From Blastococcus capsensis (GTDB taxonomy: Bacteria > Actinomycetota > Actinomycetes > Mycobacteriales > Geodermatophilaceae): a stretch of DNA of 64,000 bases. The notes beneath the pieces are model-generated. The model had not been told where the DNA came from. It searched no databases and was given only the letters and a program-made list of their open reading frames with translations. Location of the stretch: contig NZ_JASNNW010000025.1 in the NCBI RefSeq assembly GCF_030165005.1, positions 1 through 64,000 of the forward strand. The letters run 5' to 3'. Positions 25,135-34,498 of the stretch are shown here, one piece after another (positions within the stretch are counted from its first letter, which is position 1; each line of letters opens with the position of its first letter). The position numbers and the translations under genes were made by a program.

Positions 25135-26676
25135 TCACTGGCGCAGCCGGTCGGGTGGGAACTGCTCTTCCAGCCACGGGGGAACGGGCTCCGGGTCGTG
25201 ACACCACCCCGGTGGGCGGGTTTCCCGGATGACGCCGCTGGGGGTGCGGACGATGAGCCGTCCGTCGTCGAGCAGTTGGAAGGACCAGTCGCGGGCGAAG
25301 GTCTTGATCCGGTGGTGCCGTCGGCACAGGCAGCAGAGGTTCCAGCAGTCGGTGGGGCCGCCGTCGGCGTGGGCGGTGACGTGGTCGATGTCGCAGCGGG
25401 CGGCGCGCCGTCGGCAGCCCGGCATCCGGCAGTGCCGGTCCCGGGTGCGGATGAATCTGTCCTGCCTGTTGCTCGGCTCGTATGCGGTTGTGGGTGGTGG
25501 GGGACCGATCCCGGGGCCGTCGGCGGCTCCGCTGTCCGGTGGCGCGTCCCCGTGGGCGTGGGCGCTGCTCCGCCGGGCGCTGCTCCGCCGGGTGCGGCGT
25601 CGGCGCGTGCCGGCCCCGCGACGCAGTTGGTCGAGCGTGGCGACGGCGAGGAGCCGGCCGCTGACCGGGTCGCCGACGGCGATCTGGACGTAGCCGCCGG
25701 TGGGTGCGTCGCCGACGCCGAGCATGTCCAGTTCGCGGAGCAGCTCTCGGCACTGGGCGGCGGTGACGATCTCGCCGGCGATCTCGGCAGCTGGCTGCGG
25801 CGTCGACTCGGCGCCGTTCGGTTCCCGCAGGGAGGCGATGGGCGCCTGCACGTCCAGGCGGGCGGTGACCGGCGGCCGGGAGGTGTCCCAGGGGCGCAGG
25901 ATGAGGTCGGCGGCGATGGCCGCCCGGATGACGCCGATCGGTCGCCGGTCGCCGTCGGCCCGCAGCATCTGGGCGTACTGGTCGATGGCGTCGGCGCAGG
26001 CGGCGGCGAGTGGGACGGACAGGTCGACGACGAGCTGGCTCATCCCGTCACCGGTCGGGCGCGCGACGACGTCGGCGCGCCGGGCGGCCTCTTTCCGCCG
26101 GTTGTCCAGGGCTTCGGCGTCGAGCTGGGTCAGGGCGCGGCGCACCCGTTGCCGGAGTTGGGGGACGGTGAGCCGGCCGGCGTGGGGCAGGACGCGTTGC
26201 TCGATCTCGTGGATCACCGACGGTTTCGCCGGGCCGAGCAGGTCGACCAGCGCCCGCATCTTCCGGACGTCGATCTCGCCGGCGTAGAGGGCGTCCCACG
26301 TGCCGGTGAGGATGGTGGTGAGCAGGATCGATTCGACGGCGAGTGATTCGGCTTCGGCTTCGGTGCATCCGCGGATGAGTGCGAGCTCCGAGATGAAGGT
26401 GTCGCTGACCTGCGCCAGGACCGGCGATCGCCGGAGCCGGCTGTCGAGGCCCGGTCCGCCGAGCCGGCCGAATTCGCGGTCCCGCTCGACCGCCCGTCGC
26501 CGGGCGAGTGCCGCGATCGCCTCGGCCCGTTGGGCGGCGTAGCGGGATTCCCGGGCGTCGGCGGCCCAGATGTCGGCGACCAGTTCGAGATCGCTCAGAC
26601 CTGGGGCGACCGTGTCGGGCACGTCGCGGATCGGGACACCGTCGAGCGGTGGTCGTTCGGGGTCGGGGTCGATCAC
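25135..26676 (-). CDS. HNH endonuclease of the DUF222 (13E12 repeat) family
   Basis: 513 aa. The N-terminal two-thirds is the helical DUF222 region (about residues 60-320), and the C-terminus carries the nuclease: CRMPGCRRRAARCDIDHV followed by NLCCLCRRHHRIKT, with the paired Cys of a structural zinc site and HNH His residues. These genes occur in many copies in actinobacterial genomes and resemble mobile, repeat-like elements. The linker around residues 350-385 is Arg/Gly/Pro-rich. The GTG start is preceded by TACGGT with a six-base gap, a leaderless promoter. Confidence 0.93.
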   Translation of the reverse strand: MIDPDPERPPLDGVPIRDVPDTVAPGLSDLELVADIWAADARESRYAAQRAEAIAALARRRAVERDREFGRLGGPGLDSRLRRSPVLAQVSDTFISELALIRGCTEAEAESLAVESILLTTILTGTWDALYAGEIDVRKMRALVDLLGPAKPSVIHEIEQRVLPHAGRLTVPQLRQRVRRALTQLDAEALDNRRKEAARRADVVARPTGDGMSQLVVDLSVPLAAACADAIDQYAQMLRADGDRRPIGVIRAAIAADLILRPWDTSRPPVTARLDVQAPIASLREPNGAESTPQPAAEIAGEIVTAAQCRELLRELDMLGVGDAPTGGYVQIAVGDPVSGRLLAVATLDQLRRGAGTRRRRTRRSSARRSSAHAHGDAPPDSGAADGPGIGPPPPTTAYEPSNRQDRFIRTRDRHCRMPGCRRRAARCDIDHVTAHADGGPTDCWNLCCLCRRHHRIKTFARDWSFQLLDDGRLIVRTPSGVIRETRPPGWCHDPEPVPPWLEEQFPPDRLRQ

Positions 26677-26682
26677 ACCTGC

Positions 26683-26688
26683 ACCGTA
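26683..26688 (-). promoter_or_regulatory. -10 box of a leaderless promoter (HNH gene)
   Basis: TACGGT on the minus strand fits TANNNT and ends six bases before the GTG start. Confidence 0.55.
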
Positions 26689-26715
26689 GAGCCGGCCTAC
26701 GACAGTTTTCCCTGG

Positions 26716-27639
26716 TCAGTCGTAGGGGTTGGTGAGGACGGTCCGGGCTTGGAGGACGTCGAAGGTGACCGGTGGTCCGTCGGTGGTGGTGGTGCCGGGG
26801 ACGTCGGCTGGTGTGCCGCCGTTGACGGTGAAGGTGGCGCCCCAGGTGACGGTGAGGTGAGCGGTGTAGGTGCCCGACCGGTAGGAGTGCTCGACGGTCT
26901 CCTCTGGGTAGGGCCGGCCGGGGTCGGAGCTGGTGATCTGGCCGGTGGCGTCGCCGGTGTGCCAGGTGAACTGCTCGGCGGTGGCTTCGATGACGACCTG
27001 GAAGCCGCGGATGTCGACGGTGAAGGTCTGGGTGGTGGGGGAGTCGGTGTAGAAGATGACCGGCAGCCCGGTCAGGCCGTCCCCGGGTGGCTGGTGCTGG
27101 GTGGTCAGCTGAGGGAGCGGAAGGCGCTGGAAGAAGCTGAACACTTCGGCGGATGACGGCGGCGGGTTCAACGGGGTGATGTCGAAGCAGCCTTCGGAGT
27201 CGTACCTCCAGTCGCCGTATGGATCACCGGGCTGGTAGTCGCCTTCCACGTCGACGACGGTGGGACCGTCAGGCCCGTCGACGACGGCGGTGTAGTCGCC
27301 TTGGACGATCGAGCGGCGCTCTACGACGAAGAATCCGACGACCCTTCCTAGTTCGGCGGGTGGGCATTGGCGCACATCGGTGGGTGAGCAGTAGCCGTCG
27401 CTCTCGGCCGCCGCGAGACAGCGATCAAGTAGGCGCCACGCAAAGGTCACTGCCTCCGAACCCTGAACTCCGACGACTGTCGGTACGCCGGCCCCCTCGT
27501 GGGTCACAGTGACCGCACCGTCGCCCGTATCTACGCAGGCACCTTTGTACGGGCAGGCTTGTGCGGCTCCCGGACTGCCGATGACGAAAGCCAGAAGCAA
27601 GCCGGCGACCAGTGAGCCGCGGATGATCGTCGTGATCAT
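26716..27639 (-). CDS. Secreted protein of unknown function
   Basis: 307 aa with a clear N-terminal signal peptide (hydrophobic core about residues 9-27, ending near GAAQACPYK), so it is probably exported. The rest is polar and rich in Thr, Gly and Pro, with SSAEVFSFFQRLPLP mid-protein and a beta-rich C-terminal half (TVDIRGFQVVIEATAEQFTW, then YTAHLTVTWGATFTVNGG). That C-terminal region resembles a domain often found in actinobacterial secreted proteins, though the family was not identified. Its ATG overlaps the stop of the lipoprotein gene upstream, so the two are co-expressed. Confidence 0.8.
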   Translation of the reverse strand: MITTIIRGSLVAGLLLAFVIGSPGAAQACPYKGACVDTGDGAVTVTHEGAGVPTVVGVQGSEAVTFAWRLLDRCLAAAESDGYCSPTDVRQCPPAELGRVVGFFVVERRSIVQGDYTAVVDGPDGPTVVDVEGDYQPGDPYGDWRYDSEGCFDITPLNPPPSSAEVFSFFQRLPLPQLTTQHQPPGDGLTGLPVIFYTDSPTTQTFTVDIRGFQVVIEATAEQFTWHTGDATGQITSSDPGRPYPEETVEHSYRSGTYTAHLTVTWGATFTVNGGTPADVPGTTTTDGPPVTFDVLQARTVLTNPYD

Positions 27640-28217
27640 CCGAGCGTCATGCTCTTGACAAGCCAGCCCTGCTGCGCATTCGACCAGACAAGGGTGATGC
27701 CAGAGCTGAGACTGGGTTGGACCGGCAGACCTTGGTCGACCGTATTGCCTGCCAGGTCAACGAGGTGGACCGCCTCTTGTCTTACTGTGAAGGCGATTGT
27801 GGCCTCCTCGTCACCAAGCAGTGGTTCGGCGACGTCGTTAAGAGAGAGCTGGCCGCCCTCATAGCGATGTCCCTCCGCTTCGACGTCATCGAACGCCTTG
27901 GCGATGCGTGAACACTCGAGGCAGTCGGGCCCAAGCTCGCGAAGGGGCTGCCCGTCGAGTGCTTCCTGCTGGCGATCGGACAGCTCAAGGTAGTAGCGCA
28001 GAAACGCCTCGGCGCCGGCGGCATCCTTCGTGCGAGCCTCGTCGGGCACGGGGAAATCGGCCGGGCCGAGCGGCGGCAGCTCCGGCGTCGTCTCGCTGGC
28101 CGTAGCACTGGGCAGCGTGGTGCTCGCCTCCTGCTTCTCCGAGCAACCGGTCAGTGCCACGGCCAGCAGCAGACAGCCGAGCGTCGTCCGGACCAGGCCC
28201 CCACGGAGATCACGCAC
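27636..28217 (-). CDS. Lipoprotein, DUF6318-like
   Basis: 193 aa. A lipobox is visible after the hydrophobic stretch (LLLAVALTGCSEK, Cys about residue 25), followed by a Ser/Thr/Pro linker. The folded part carries EAFLRYYLELSDRQQEALDG, LGPDCLECSRIAKAF and a C-terminal WLVKSMTL, which resembles the actinobacterial DUF6318 lipoprotein family (from memory). The function is unknown. The GTG start lies six bases after TAGTCT, suggesting a leaderless mRNA. It is coupled to the secreted protein gene downstream. Confidence 0.85.
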   Translation of the reverse strand: MRDLRGGLVRTTLGCLLLAVALTGCSEKQEASTTLPSATASETTPELPPLGPADFPVPDEARTKDAAGAEAFLRYYLELSDRQQEALDGQPLRELGPDCLECSRIAKAFDDVEAEGHRYEGGQLSLNDVAEPLLGDEEATIAFTVRQEAVHLVDLAGNTVDQGLPVQPSLSSGITLVWSNAQQGWLVKSMTLG

Positions 28218-28223
28218 AGCGGG

Positions 28224-28229
28224 AGACTA
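28224..28229 (-). promoter_or_regulatory. -10 box of a leaderless promoter (lipoprotein gene)
   Basis: TAGTCT on the minus strand fits TANNNT and ends six bases before the GTG at 28217. Confidence 0.55.
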
Positions 28230-28366
28230 CGCAGCGTCCGGGCAAAATCGGTTCCGTAACTGTGGACAGCCACCAGGTGCCGCCGGATCGGGTGACCGGC
28301 CGGCCCGCAGAGACCTGGCACACCGGCGCACAATCCGGAGCCGGAACGGCCGGAGACGGGGGATGC

Positions 28367-29899
28367 ATGAGCACGGAGCAGGCGGCGGGGGAGCACCTCT
28401 TCGACACGAGCGGCATCGAGGTCGGTGCCGACGGCATCCGCCGCTACACCGGCCTGCCGGTCAACCTCGTCCGCGTGCTCCTGGCCCAGGCGGCGACCCG
28501 CGGTGACCGGACGGCGATCGTCGAGCTCGGTGGCGGGCAGCTCACCTACTCGGAGCTCTGGCAGCGGGCCATGCGCGTCGCCGGGGGACTCCGGGACGCC
28601 GGCGTCGGGACCGGCGACCGGGTGGCCGTGCAGCTCCCCAACGGTGTCGACTGGGTGCTCGCCTTCTGGGGCGCCCAGCTGGCCGGCGCGGTCGCCGTCC
28701 CGATGAACACCCGACTGGCCCCGGCGGAGGCCGGCTTCATCCTCGCCGACTGCGGTGCGGCCTACGTCGTCCGCCCGGGGGAGCCGCTGCCCGACGGCGA
28801 GCCCGGCGAGCCGCCCGATCCGGCACACACCGACGTCGCCGCGCTCTTCTACACGAGCGGGACCACCGGCCGGCCCAAGGGCGCCATGACCACCCACGAG
28901 AACTTCCTCAGCAACATCGAGTCGGTGATCCGCTGTCGCCAGCTCAGCCGGGACCCGGAGGCGGGCCACGCCACGCTGATCTCGGTCCCGCTGTTCCACG
29001 TCACCGGCTGCAACTCCCAGTTCCTGGGCCAGATCGCCCTGGGCGGCACCTCGGTGCTGATGCCACGCTTCGACGCCACCGCCTTCCTCGAGGCGATCCC
29101 GCAGCACGGCATCACGCTGCTCACGAGCGTCCCGACGATCTACGAGCTCGTCCTCCGCCACCCGGCGCTGGCGACCACCGACCTCTCCACCGTCCGCACG
29201 CTCAGCTACGGCGGCGCCCCGATAGCCCCGGAGCTGGTGCACCGGCTGCGGACGGCTTTCCCGAACGCGCGCCTGGGCAACGGGTTCGGCCTCAGCGAGA
29301 CCAGCGCGCTGGCCACCTTCCTCCCGCACGACTACGCCGAGACCCACGCCGACGCCGTCGGCTTCGCCACGCCCGTGAACGACGTCCGCCTCGACCAGCC
29401 GGACCCGGTCACCGGGGTCGGCGAGCTCCTGGTCCGCGGGCCCAACGTCGTCGCCGGGTACTGGGGCGACCCGGTGCGGACGGCGGAGACGTTCGTCGAC
29501 GGCTGGCTGCACACCGGCGACCTCGCGACGATCACCGACGGCGTCGTCCGGATCGTCGACCGCGCCAAGGACATGATCAACCGCGGCGGCGAGAACGTGT
29601 ACAGCGTCGAGGTGGAGAACGCCCTGGCAGAGCACCCCGACGTGCTCGAGGTGGCGGTCGTCGGCGTGCCCGACCCGGTGATGGGGGAGAAGGTGGGCGC
29701 GGTCGTCCTGCCGAAGCCCGGCACGGACGCCGGCCGGCTGGTGGCGGAACTGCACTCCTTCGCCCGCGAGCGGCTGGCCGACTTCAAGTGCCCGCAGTTC
29801 GTCCGGGTGATCGACGGCCCGCTGCCGCGCAACGCCGGGGGCAAGGTGCTGAAGAATCCGCTGCGCGTCGCGGAGGGCTGGGTGGCCGTCCCGCGGTAG
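28367..29899 (+). CDS. Acyl-CoA synthetase (AMP-forming)
   Basis: 510 aa ANL-superfamily ligase making acyl-CoA through an acyl-adenylate. Motifs are the P-loop-like YTSGTTGRPKGAM (residues about 164-176), GNGFGLSETSALATF, the hinge region GWLHTGDLATI, DRAKDMINRGGENV and the C-terminal catalytic Lys in GGKVLK. The frame is open from 28154; ATG at 28367 is chosen because of GGGGGA upstream and the family length. It ends at TAG and heads a three-gene operon with an LLM oxidoreductase and an acyl-CoA dehydrogenase. Confidence 0.92.
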   Translation: MSTEQAAGEHLFDTSGIEVGADGIRRYTGLPVNLVRVLLAQAATRGDRTAIVELGGGQLTYSELWQRAMRVAGGLRDAGVGTGDRVAVQLPNGVDWVLAFWGAQLAGAVAVPMNTRLAPAEAGFILADCGAAYVVRPGEPLPDGEPGEPPDPAHTDVAALFYTSGTTGRPKGAMTTHENFLSNIESVIRCRQLSRDPEAGHATLISVPLFHVTGCNSQFLGQIALGGTSVLMPRFDATAFLEAIPQHGITLLTSVPTIYELVLRHPALATTDLSTVRTLSYGGAPIAPELVHRLRTAFPNARLGNGFGLSETSALATFLPHDYAETHADAVGFATPVNDVRLDQPDPVTGVGELLVRGPNVVAGYWGDPVRTAETFVDGWLHTGDLATITDGVVRIVDRAKDMINRGGENVYSVEVENALAEHPDVLEVAVVGVPDPVMGEKVGAVVLPKPGTDAGRLVAELHSFARERLADFKCPQFVRVIDGPLPRNAGGKVLKNPLRVAEGWVAVPR

Positions 29900-29945
29900 T
29901 GCTCTACGTTGCCGGTGACCGCTCATCCGGCGACAGGAGCACCCC

Positions 29946-30995
29946 GTGCGCATCGGCATGCCCATCTCCTACAGCGGCGGGTTCGACCGCACGACGTCCG
30001 TGATCGCCGAGTACGAGAGCGCAGGACTCGACACGGTCTACGTCGCCGAGGCCTACTCCTTCGACGCCGTGAGCCACCTGGGCTACCTTGCCGCGAAGAC
30101 GACGACGGTGGAGATCGCCTCGGGGATCCTCAACATCTACTCGCGGACGCCGACGCTGCTGGCCATGACGGCCGCGGGCCTGGACTTCCTATCCGGTGGG
30201 CGATTCACCCTCGGCATCGGCGCCTCCGGCCCGCAGGTGGTCGAGGGCTTCCACGGGGTGCCCTACACCGCCCCGCTGGCCACGACCCGCGAGGTCGTGG
30301 AGGTCTGCCGCACGGTGTGGCGGCGGGAGAAGGTCGACCACCACGGGAGGCACGTCGACGTGCCGCTCACCGTCGAGCGCGGCGGCAGCGGGCTGGGCAG
30401 GCCGCTGAAGCTGATCAACCAGCCGGTGCGGCCGCGGATCCCGATGCTGCTGGCCGCCATCGGGCCGAAGAACGTCGCCCTCGCCGCGGAGCTGTTCGAG
30501 GCGTGGCAGCCGGCGTTCTTCCTGCCCGAGGGCAGCGCGACGGCGTTCGGGGCAGCGCTGGCCGAGGGGACGGCGCGGCGGGACCCGGATCTCGGCCCGT
30601 TGGAGATCTCCGTCGACACCCAGCTGCTGATCAGCGAGGACGCCGCCGAGCAGGCCGCCGCTCTGGACCAGGTGCGCGCGAAGCTGGCGCTCTACGTCGG
30701 CGGCATGGGCGCCCGGGGCAAGAACTTCTACAACGACCTGGCCGTGCGGTACGGCTACGCGGAGGAGGCCGCCACCGTGCAGGACCTCTACCTCGACGGC
30801 CGCAAGGACGCCGCTGCCGCGGCGCTGCCCGAGGACTTCGTGCGCGGCGTCGCCCTGGTCGGCCCACCCGGGCACGTCGCCGAGCGGGTCGCCGCCTTCC
30901 GCGAGGCCGGGGTGACCACGCTCAATGCCACCCCGCTGGCCGCCGAGCACGCCGACCGGCTGCACTCCATCGAGCTGCTCAAGAGCCTGGCATGA
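29946..30995 (+). CDS. LLM-class flavin/F420-dependent oxidoreductase
   Basis: 349 aa luciferase-like monooxygenase family member. Characteristic segments are YESAGLDTVYVAEAYSFDA, GILNIYSRTPTLLAMTAAGLD and RFTLGIGASGPQVVEGFHG, the last shared with F420-dependent oxidoreductases. GTG at 29946 follows an AGGAG. It sits between an acyl-CoA ligase and an acyl-CoA dehydrogenase, which suggests a redox step on a CoA-bound or related lipid intermediate. Cofactor choice (F420 or FMN) is inferred from family. Confidence 0.9.
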   Translation: MRIGMPISYSGGFDRTTSVIAEYESAGLDTVYVAEAYSFDAVSHLGYLAAKTTTVEIASGILNIYSRTPTLLAMTAAGLDFLSGGRFTLGIGASGPQVVEGFHGVPYTAPLATTREVVEVCRTVWRREKVDHHGRHVDVPLTVERGGSGLGRPLKLINQPVRPRIPMLLAAIGPKNVALAAELFEAWQPAFFLPEGSATAFGAALAEGTARRDPDLGPLEISVDTQLLISEDAAEQAAALDQVRAKLALYVGGMGARGKNFYNDLAVRYGYAEEAATVQDLYLDGRKDAAAAALPEDFVRGVALVGPPGHVAERVAAFREAGVTTLNATPLAAEHADRLHSIELLKSLA

Positions 30996-32143
30996 CGCCG
31001 CTGCCCGAGCACGAGCGCGAGATGGTCGCGCTCACCGCCGACTTCGTCGACCGGCGGGTGCGCCCGCGGGTGGCCGAGTTCGAGGCCGAGGACCGCTACC
31101 CGCAAGCCTTCATCGAGGAGATGAAGTCGCTCGGCTTCTTCGGTCTGCTGGTGCCCGAGGAGTTCGGCGGCAGCGCGGTGAGCACCGCCTGCTTCGCCCG
31201 CGTCACCGAGGAGCTGGCCCGCGGGTGGATGAGCCTGGCCGGCGCGATCGGCGGGCACTCGGTCATCTCCTACCTGCTGGCCACGTTCGGCACCGGGCAC
31301 CAGCGCACCACCTACCTGCCGCGCATGGCCGACGGCGGGCTGCGCGCCACCATGGCGCTGACCGAGCCCGGCGGCGGCAGCGACCTGCAGGCGATGCGCA
31401 CGCACGCCGACCGGGTGGGTGACGAGTACGAGATCACCGGCAGCAAGACGTGGATCTCCAACGCCCAGCACTCCGGGCTCATCGGACTGCTCTGCCGCAC
31501 CGACCGCGACGCCGTCCCGCCGCACGCCGGGATGAGCGTGCTGCTGGTCGAGCCGGGCGCCGGGTTGGCGGTGTCGGAGAAGATCCCCAAGCTCGGCTAC
31601 CGCGGGGTCGAGGCCTGCGAGCTGACCTTCGACGCGATGCGGGTGCCGGCCGGCGCCGTCCTCGGCGGTGAGCCCGGCCGGGGCTGGGCGCAGATGATGC
31701 GCGGGCTCGAGGTCGGCCGGGTCCAGGTCGCCGCCCGCGCGGTGGGGGTCGCGCAGGCGGCGCTGGCCGCCGCTACCCGGTACGCGCAGGAACGCGAGTC
31801 GTTCGGCAAGCCCATCTGGAAGCACCAGTCGGTCGGCAACCTGATCGCCGACATGGCGACCAAGGTGCAGGCTGCGCGGCTGCTCACCACCGACGCCGCC
31901 GAGAGGCTCGACAGCGGGGTGCGCGCGGACCTGGAGGCAGGGATGGCGAAGCTGTTCGCCTCCGAGGCGGCCATGCAGGTGGCGCTGGACGCCATGCGCG
32001 TGCACGGCGGCTACGGCTACTCCAAGGAGTTCGACGTCGAGCGCTACTTCCGCGACGCGCCGCTGATGATCCTCGGCGAGGGCACCAACGAGGTCCAGCG
32101 CAACGTCATCGCCGCCCAGTGGATCGCCCGGCACGCGATCTGA
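30992..32143 (+). CDS. Acyl-CoA dehydrogenase
   Basis: 383 aa standard acyl-CoA dehydrogenase: ATMALTEPGGGSDLQAM (FAD loop), MRVHGGYGYSKEFDVERYFRD and LGEGTNEVQRN, where the Glu of EGTNE is the catalytic-region residue. The ATG at 30992 overlaps the LLM gene's stop. It completes a compact ligase-oxidoreductase-dehydrogenase operon for activation and oxidation of an unknown acid. Confidence 0.93.
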   Translation: MTPLPEHEREMVALTADFVDRRVRPRVAEFEAEDRYPQAFIEEMKSLGFFGLLVPEEFGGSAVSTACFARVTEELARGWMSLAGAIGGHSVISYLLATFGTGHQRTTYLPRMADGGLRATMALTEPGGGSDLQAMRTHADRVGDEYEITGSKTWISNAQHSGLIGLLCRTDRDAVPPHAGMSVLLVEPGAGLAVSEKIPKLGYRGVEACELTFDAMRVPAGAVLGGEPGRGWAQMMRGLEVGRVQVAARAVGVAQAALAAATRYAQERESFGKPIWKHQSVGNLIADMATKVQAARLLTTDAAERLDSGVRADLEAGMAKLFASEAAMQVALDAMRVHGGYGYSKEFDVERYFRDAPLMILGEGTNEVQRNVIAAQWIARHAI

Positions 32144-32153
32144 GCGGCTACCG

Positions 32154-32579
32154 TCAGCGGCCCCACATGCCCGACGGCGCGTCGGCCAGCGGCAGCACGT
32201 TGCCGGCCGCGGCCAGGTGCAGGCTCCAGGATGCCTCGTCCAGCACCGAGCGCAGCGCCTCGGCCCAGGCCTCGTCGTCCGCGGTGATCTCAGGACCACC
32301 CGGCCGGCACAGCGCCAGGGCCAGATGTCCCTCGCCGCCCAGCTGGTCGCCGAGCACCGTGGCGTGCACGTCCCGTAGGCCGACCAGGAGAACCTGATCG
32401 GGGAGGGGCGGCAGGTCGTCGACCGGGATGACCACCGGTAGCTGGCGGCCGTCGGTGCCGAACCAGGTCAGCCAGAGGCTGCGGCCGGCGAATTCCGGTG
32501 TGCCGAGGACGGCCAGCCAGCGGTCGGTGAGGTCGGCGGTGGAGCGGACGGGCGCGTCGGTGGGCGGTGAGATCGTCAT
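32154..32579 (-). CDS. Conserved hypothetical protein
   Basis: 141 aa, function not recognised. The frame runs on upstream, but the ATG at 32579 gives a compact protein with RSTADLTDRWLAVLGTPEF, LWLTWFGTDGRQLPVVIP and a C-terminal amphipathic stretch ending MWGR. Neither a signal peptide nor a membrane segment is seen. It lies downstream of the GST-family gene on the same strand with about 50 nt between them and is convergent with the acyl-CoA dehydrogenase, 10 nt apart. Confidence 0.75.
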   Translation of the reverse strand: MTISPPTDAPVRSTADLTDRWLAVLGTPEFAGRSLWLTWFGTDGRQLPVVIPVDDLPPLPDQVLLVGLRDVHATVLGDQLGGEGHLALALCRPGGPEITADDEAWAEALRSVLDEASWSLHLAAAGNVLPLADAPSGMWGR

Positions 32580-32629
32580 GCCCGTCACCGTGTCAGCCCC
32601 ACCGACCCGATCCGGGGTTGTCCACAGGA

Positions 32630-33664
32630 TCAGCGGTGGCCGACGCCTCCGGGACCGTGGTCGGCCGGCACCTGCTCCGCCGCCGGCGGAGGCCCGGGCG
32701 GCGTGCCGTCGCCGAACGGCCGGTCGCCGAGCTGATCCCGGTCGTGCGGCAGCAACCAGCCCGAGGTGTCGGGGCCCTTCGGGATGATCTGCGTCGGGTT
32801 GATGTCGGCGTGCACCACGTAGTAGTGCTCCTTGATCTGCGGGAAGTCGGTCGTGTCGCCGAACCCCGGGGTCTGGAACAGGTCGCGCGCGTAGGCCCAC
32901 AGCACCGGCATCTCCGACAGCTTCTGCCGATTGCACTTGAAGTGGCCGTGGTAGACGGGATCGAACCGGGCCAGCGTGGTGAACAGCCGGACGTCGGCCT
33001 CGGTGATCTGCCCGCCCATCAGGAAGCGCTGGCTCTCCAGCCGCTCGCTGAGCCAGTCCAGCGTGGTGAACAGCCGGTCGTAGGCCTTGTCGTAGGCGCG
33101 CTGCGAGCCGGAGAACCCGCAGCGGTACACGCCGTTGTTGACCTCCTGGTAGACCCGCTCCATCACCTCGTCCATCTCGTCGCGCAGGTGCTCTGGGTAC
33201 AGGTCGGGCGCGCCCTCGCGGTGGTGGGCGGTCCACTGGATGGAGAGGTCGAGGGTGATCTGCGCGAAGTCGTTGGTGACGACGGCGCCGCTCGGGACGT
33301 CGACCATCGCCGGCACCGTGATGCCGCGCGAGTACTCCGGGTCGCGGGCGAGGAACGCCTCCTGCAGCCGCTCGTACCCCAGCACCGGGTCGCGGCCGCC
33401 GGGGTCGAGGTCGAAGGTCCAGCTGCGCTCGTCGTGCGTGGGCCCGCACATGCCCATGGAGATGGCGTCCTCCAGGCCCAGTAGCCGGCGCACGATCACC
33501 GACCGGTTGGCCCACGGGCAGGCGCGCGCGACGACCAGCCGATAGCGGCCGGGCTCGACCGGCCAGCGGCTCGAGCCGTCGGAGGTGATGCGGTCGGAGA
33601 TGTACTTCGAGTCGCGCGTGAACTCTGCTTCGACGTAGCCCGACCCGGAGTTGTCCTCAGCCAT
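32630..33664 (-). CDS. Xi-class glutathione S-transferase family protein (ECM4/YqjG-like)
   Basis: 344 aa. The reductive-dehydroquinone type has its nucleophilic Cys in a CPWA motif; here ARACPWANRSVIVR is present near residue 50. Other family marks are MGMCGPTHDERSWTF and the C-terminal all-alpha domain with VNNGVYRCGFSGSQRAYD and GGQITEADVRLFTTL. Such proteins reduce glutathionyl-hydroquinones; actinobacteria normally use mycothiol, so the physiological thiol is uncertain. The C-terminus has an extra Pro/Gly/Asp-rich tail of about 40 residues. Confidence 0.9.
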   Translation of the reverse strand: MAEDNSGSGYVEAEFTRDSKYISDRITSDGSSRWPVEPGRYRLVVARACPWANRSVIVRRLLGLEDAISMGMCGPTHDERSWTFDLDPGGRDPVLGYERLQEAFLARDPEYSRGITVPAMVDVPSGAVVTNDFAQITLDLSIQWTAHHREGAPDLYPEHLRDEMDEVMERVYQEVNNGVYRCGFSGSQRAYDKAYDRLFTTLDWLSERLESQRFLMGGQITEADVRLFTTLARFDPVYHGHFKCNRQKLSEMPVLWAYARDLFQTPGFGDTTDFPQIKEHYYVVHADINPTQIIPKGPDTSGWLLPHDRDQLGDRPFGDGTPPGPPPAAEQVPADHGPGGVGHR

Positions 33665-33715
33665 GCCGCCCAGCCTGACTCAGACCCGGGCGCGCTGCAG
33701 GTCGGTGCACCGCAG

Positions 33716-34498
33716 TCAGCCCAGCTGCTCCAGCACCTGCTGTGCCAACCGCCCCCGGTCGGACTCCCGGCCGAACTGTTCGGACGACAGAGCGGTCCGG
33801 ATCGCATCGCGCACCTGCCCGGTCCCGGTCGGCCGCGGGAACCGGTCCACCAGCGACTGGGCTGCGCGAAGGGCGTGGAACTGCTCGAAGGCGGTCCGGG
33901 GAGCGCTGATCGCCTTCGCGATCGTCTCCGGGTCGGCGAGAGCGGGGGCGGCGGCCATCATCCCGATCGCGACGATGCGGTAGCCCTCGTCGCCGGCGGA
34001 GAAGAGTTCCCGAACCGCCTCCGGGGAGTCGATGACGTCCGACAGCGCCTGGGCCTCGCTCTGGACCAGGTCCTTCAGCCGTTCCCGCCGCTGGGAGCTC
34101 GATTCCTCGGTCGCGCGAATGCTCTCGTAGCGGGTGGCCACCGAGCGCGATGCCTCGAGCAGCCGGGTCGCCTCACCCCGCAGCCGCGCAGCGGTGTCCC
34201 GATCACCGGCTGCGTCGGCGTCCTTGGCGGCTTCGAGCTGGGACGCGGCCGCCTCTTCCAGTTGCAGCTTCAGACCGCCGGCCTTCACCGTCTGGATCTG
34301 CTCGCCGTAGATCCCGATGGCCACGAGGGCGAACCCGGCGGCGACCAGCGCGGCTGTGCCGGCCGCGTTCGTGGACACGAAGACCGCGACCGCCCCGGCG
34401 GCGAGCAGCACCGCACCGCCGATCCCGGTGGCCAGGGAACCCGTCCCACGCGATCCCTGCGCTGGTCCCGACCGGGAGCGGACCGACGACGCCTTCAT
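33716..34498 (-). CDS. Membrane-anchored hypothetical protein with coiled coil
   Basis: 260 aa. Two adjacent hydrophobic helices near the N-terminus (about residues 22-64, GIGGAVLLAAGAVAVFVST and TAALVAAGFALVAIGIYG) are followed by an Ala/Glu/Arg-rich region (about 75-150) likely to form a coiled coil, then a mostly helical C-terminal domain. No known family is recognised. GGGGGATGAG precedes the ATG. It probably sits on the inner face of the membrane with the helical domain in the cytoplasm. Confidence 0.75.
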   Translation of the reverse strand: MKASSVRSRSGPAQGSRGTGSLATGIGGAVLLAAGAVAVFVSTNAAGTAALVAAGFALVAIGIYGEQIQTVKAGGLKLQLEEAAASQLEAAKDADAAGDRDTAARLRGEATRLLEASRSVATRYESIRATEESSSQRRERLKDLVQSEAQALSDVIDSPEAVRELFSAGDEGYRIVAIGMMAAAPALADPETIAKAISAPRTAFEQFHALRAAQSLVDRFPRPTGTGQVRDAIRTALSSEQFGRESDRGRLAQQVLEQLG

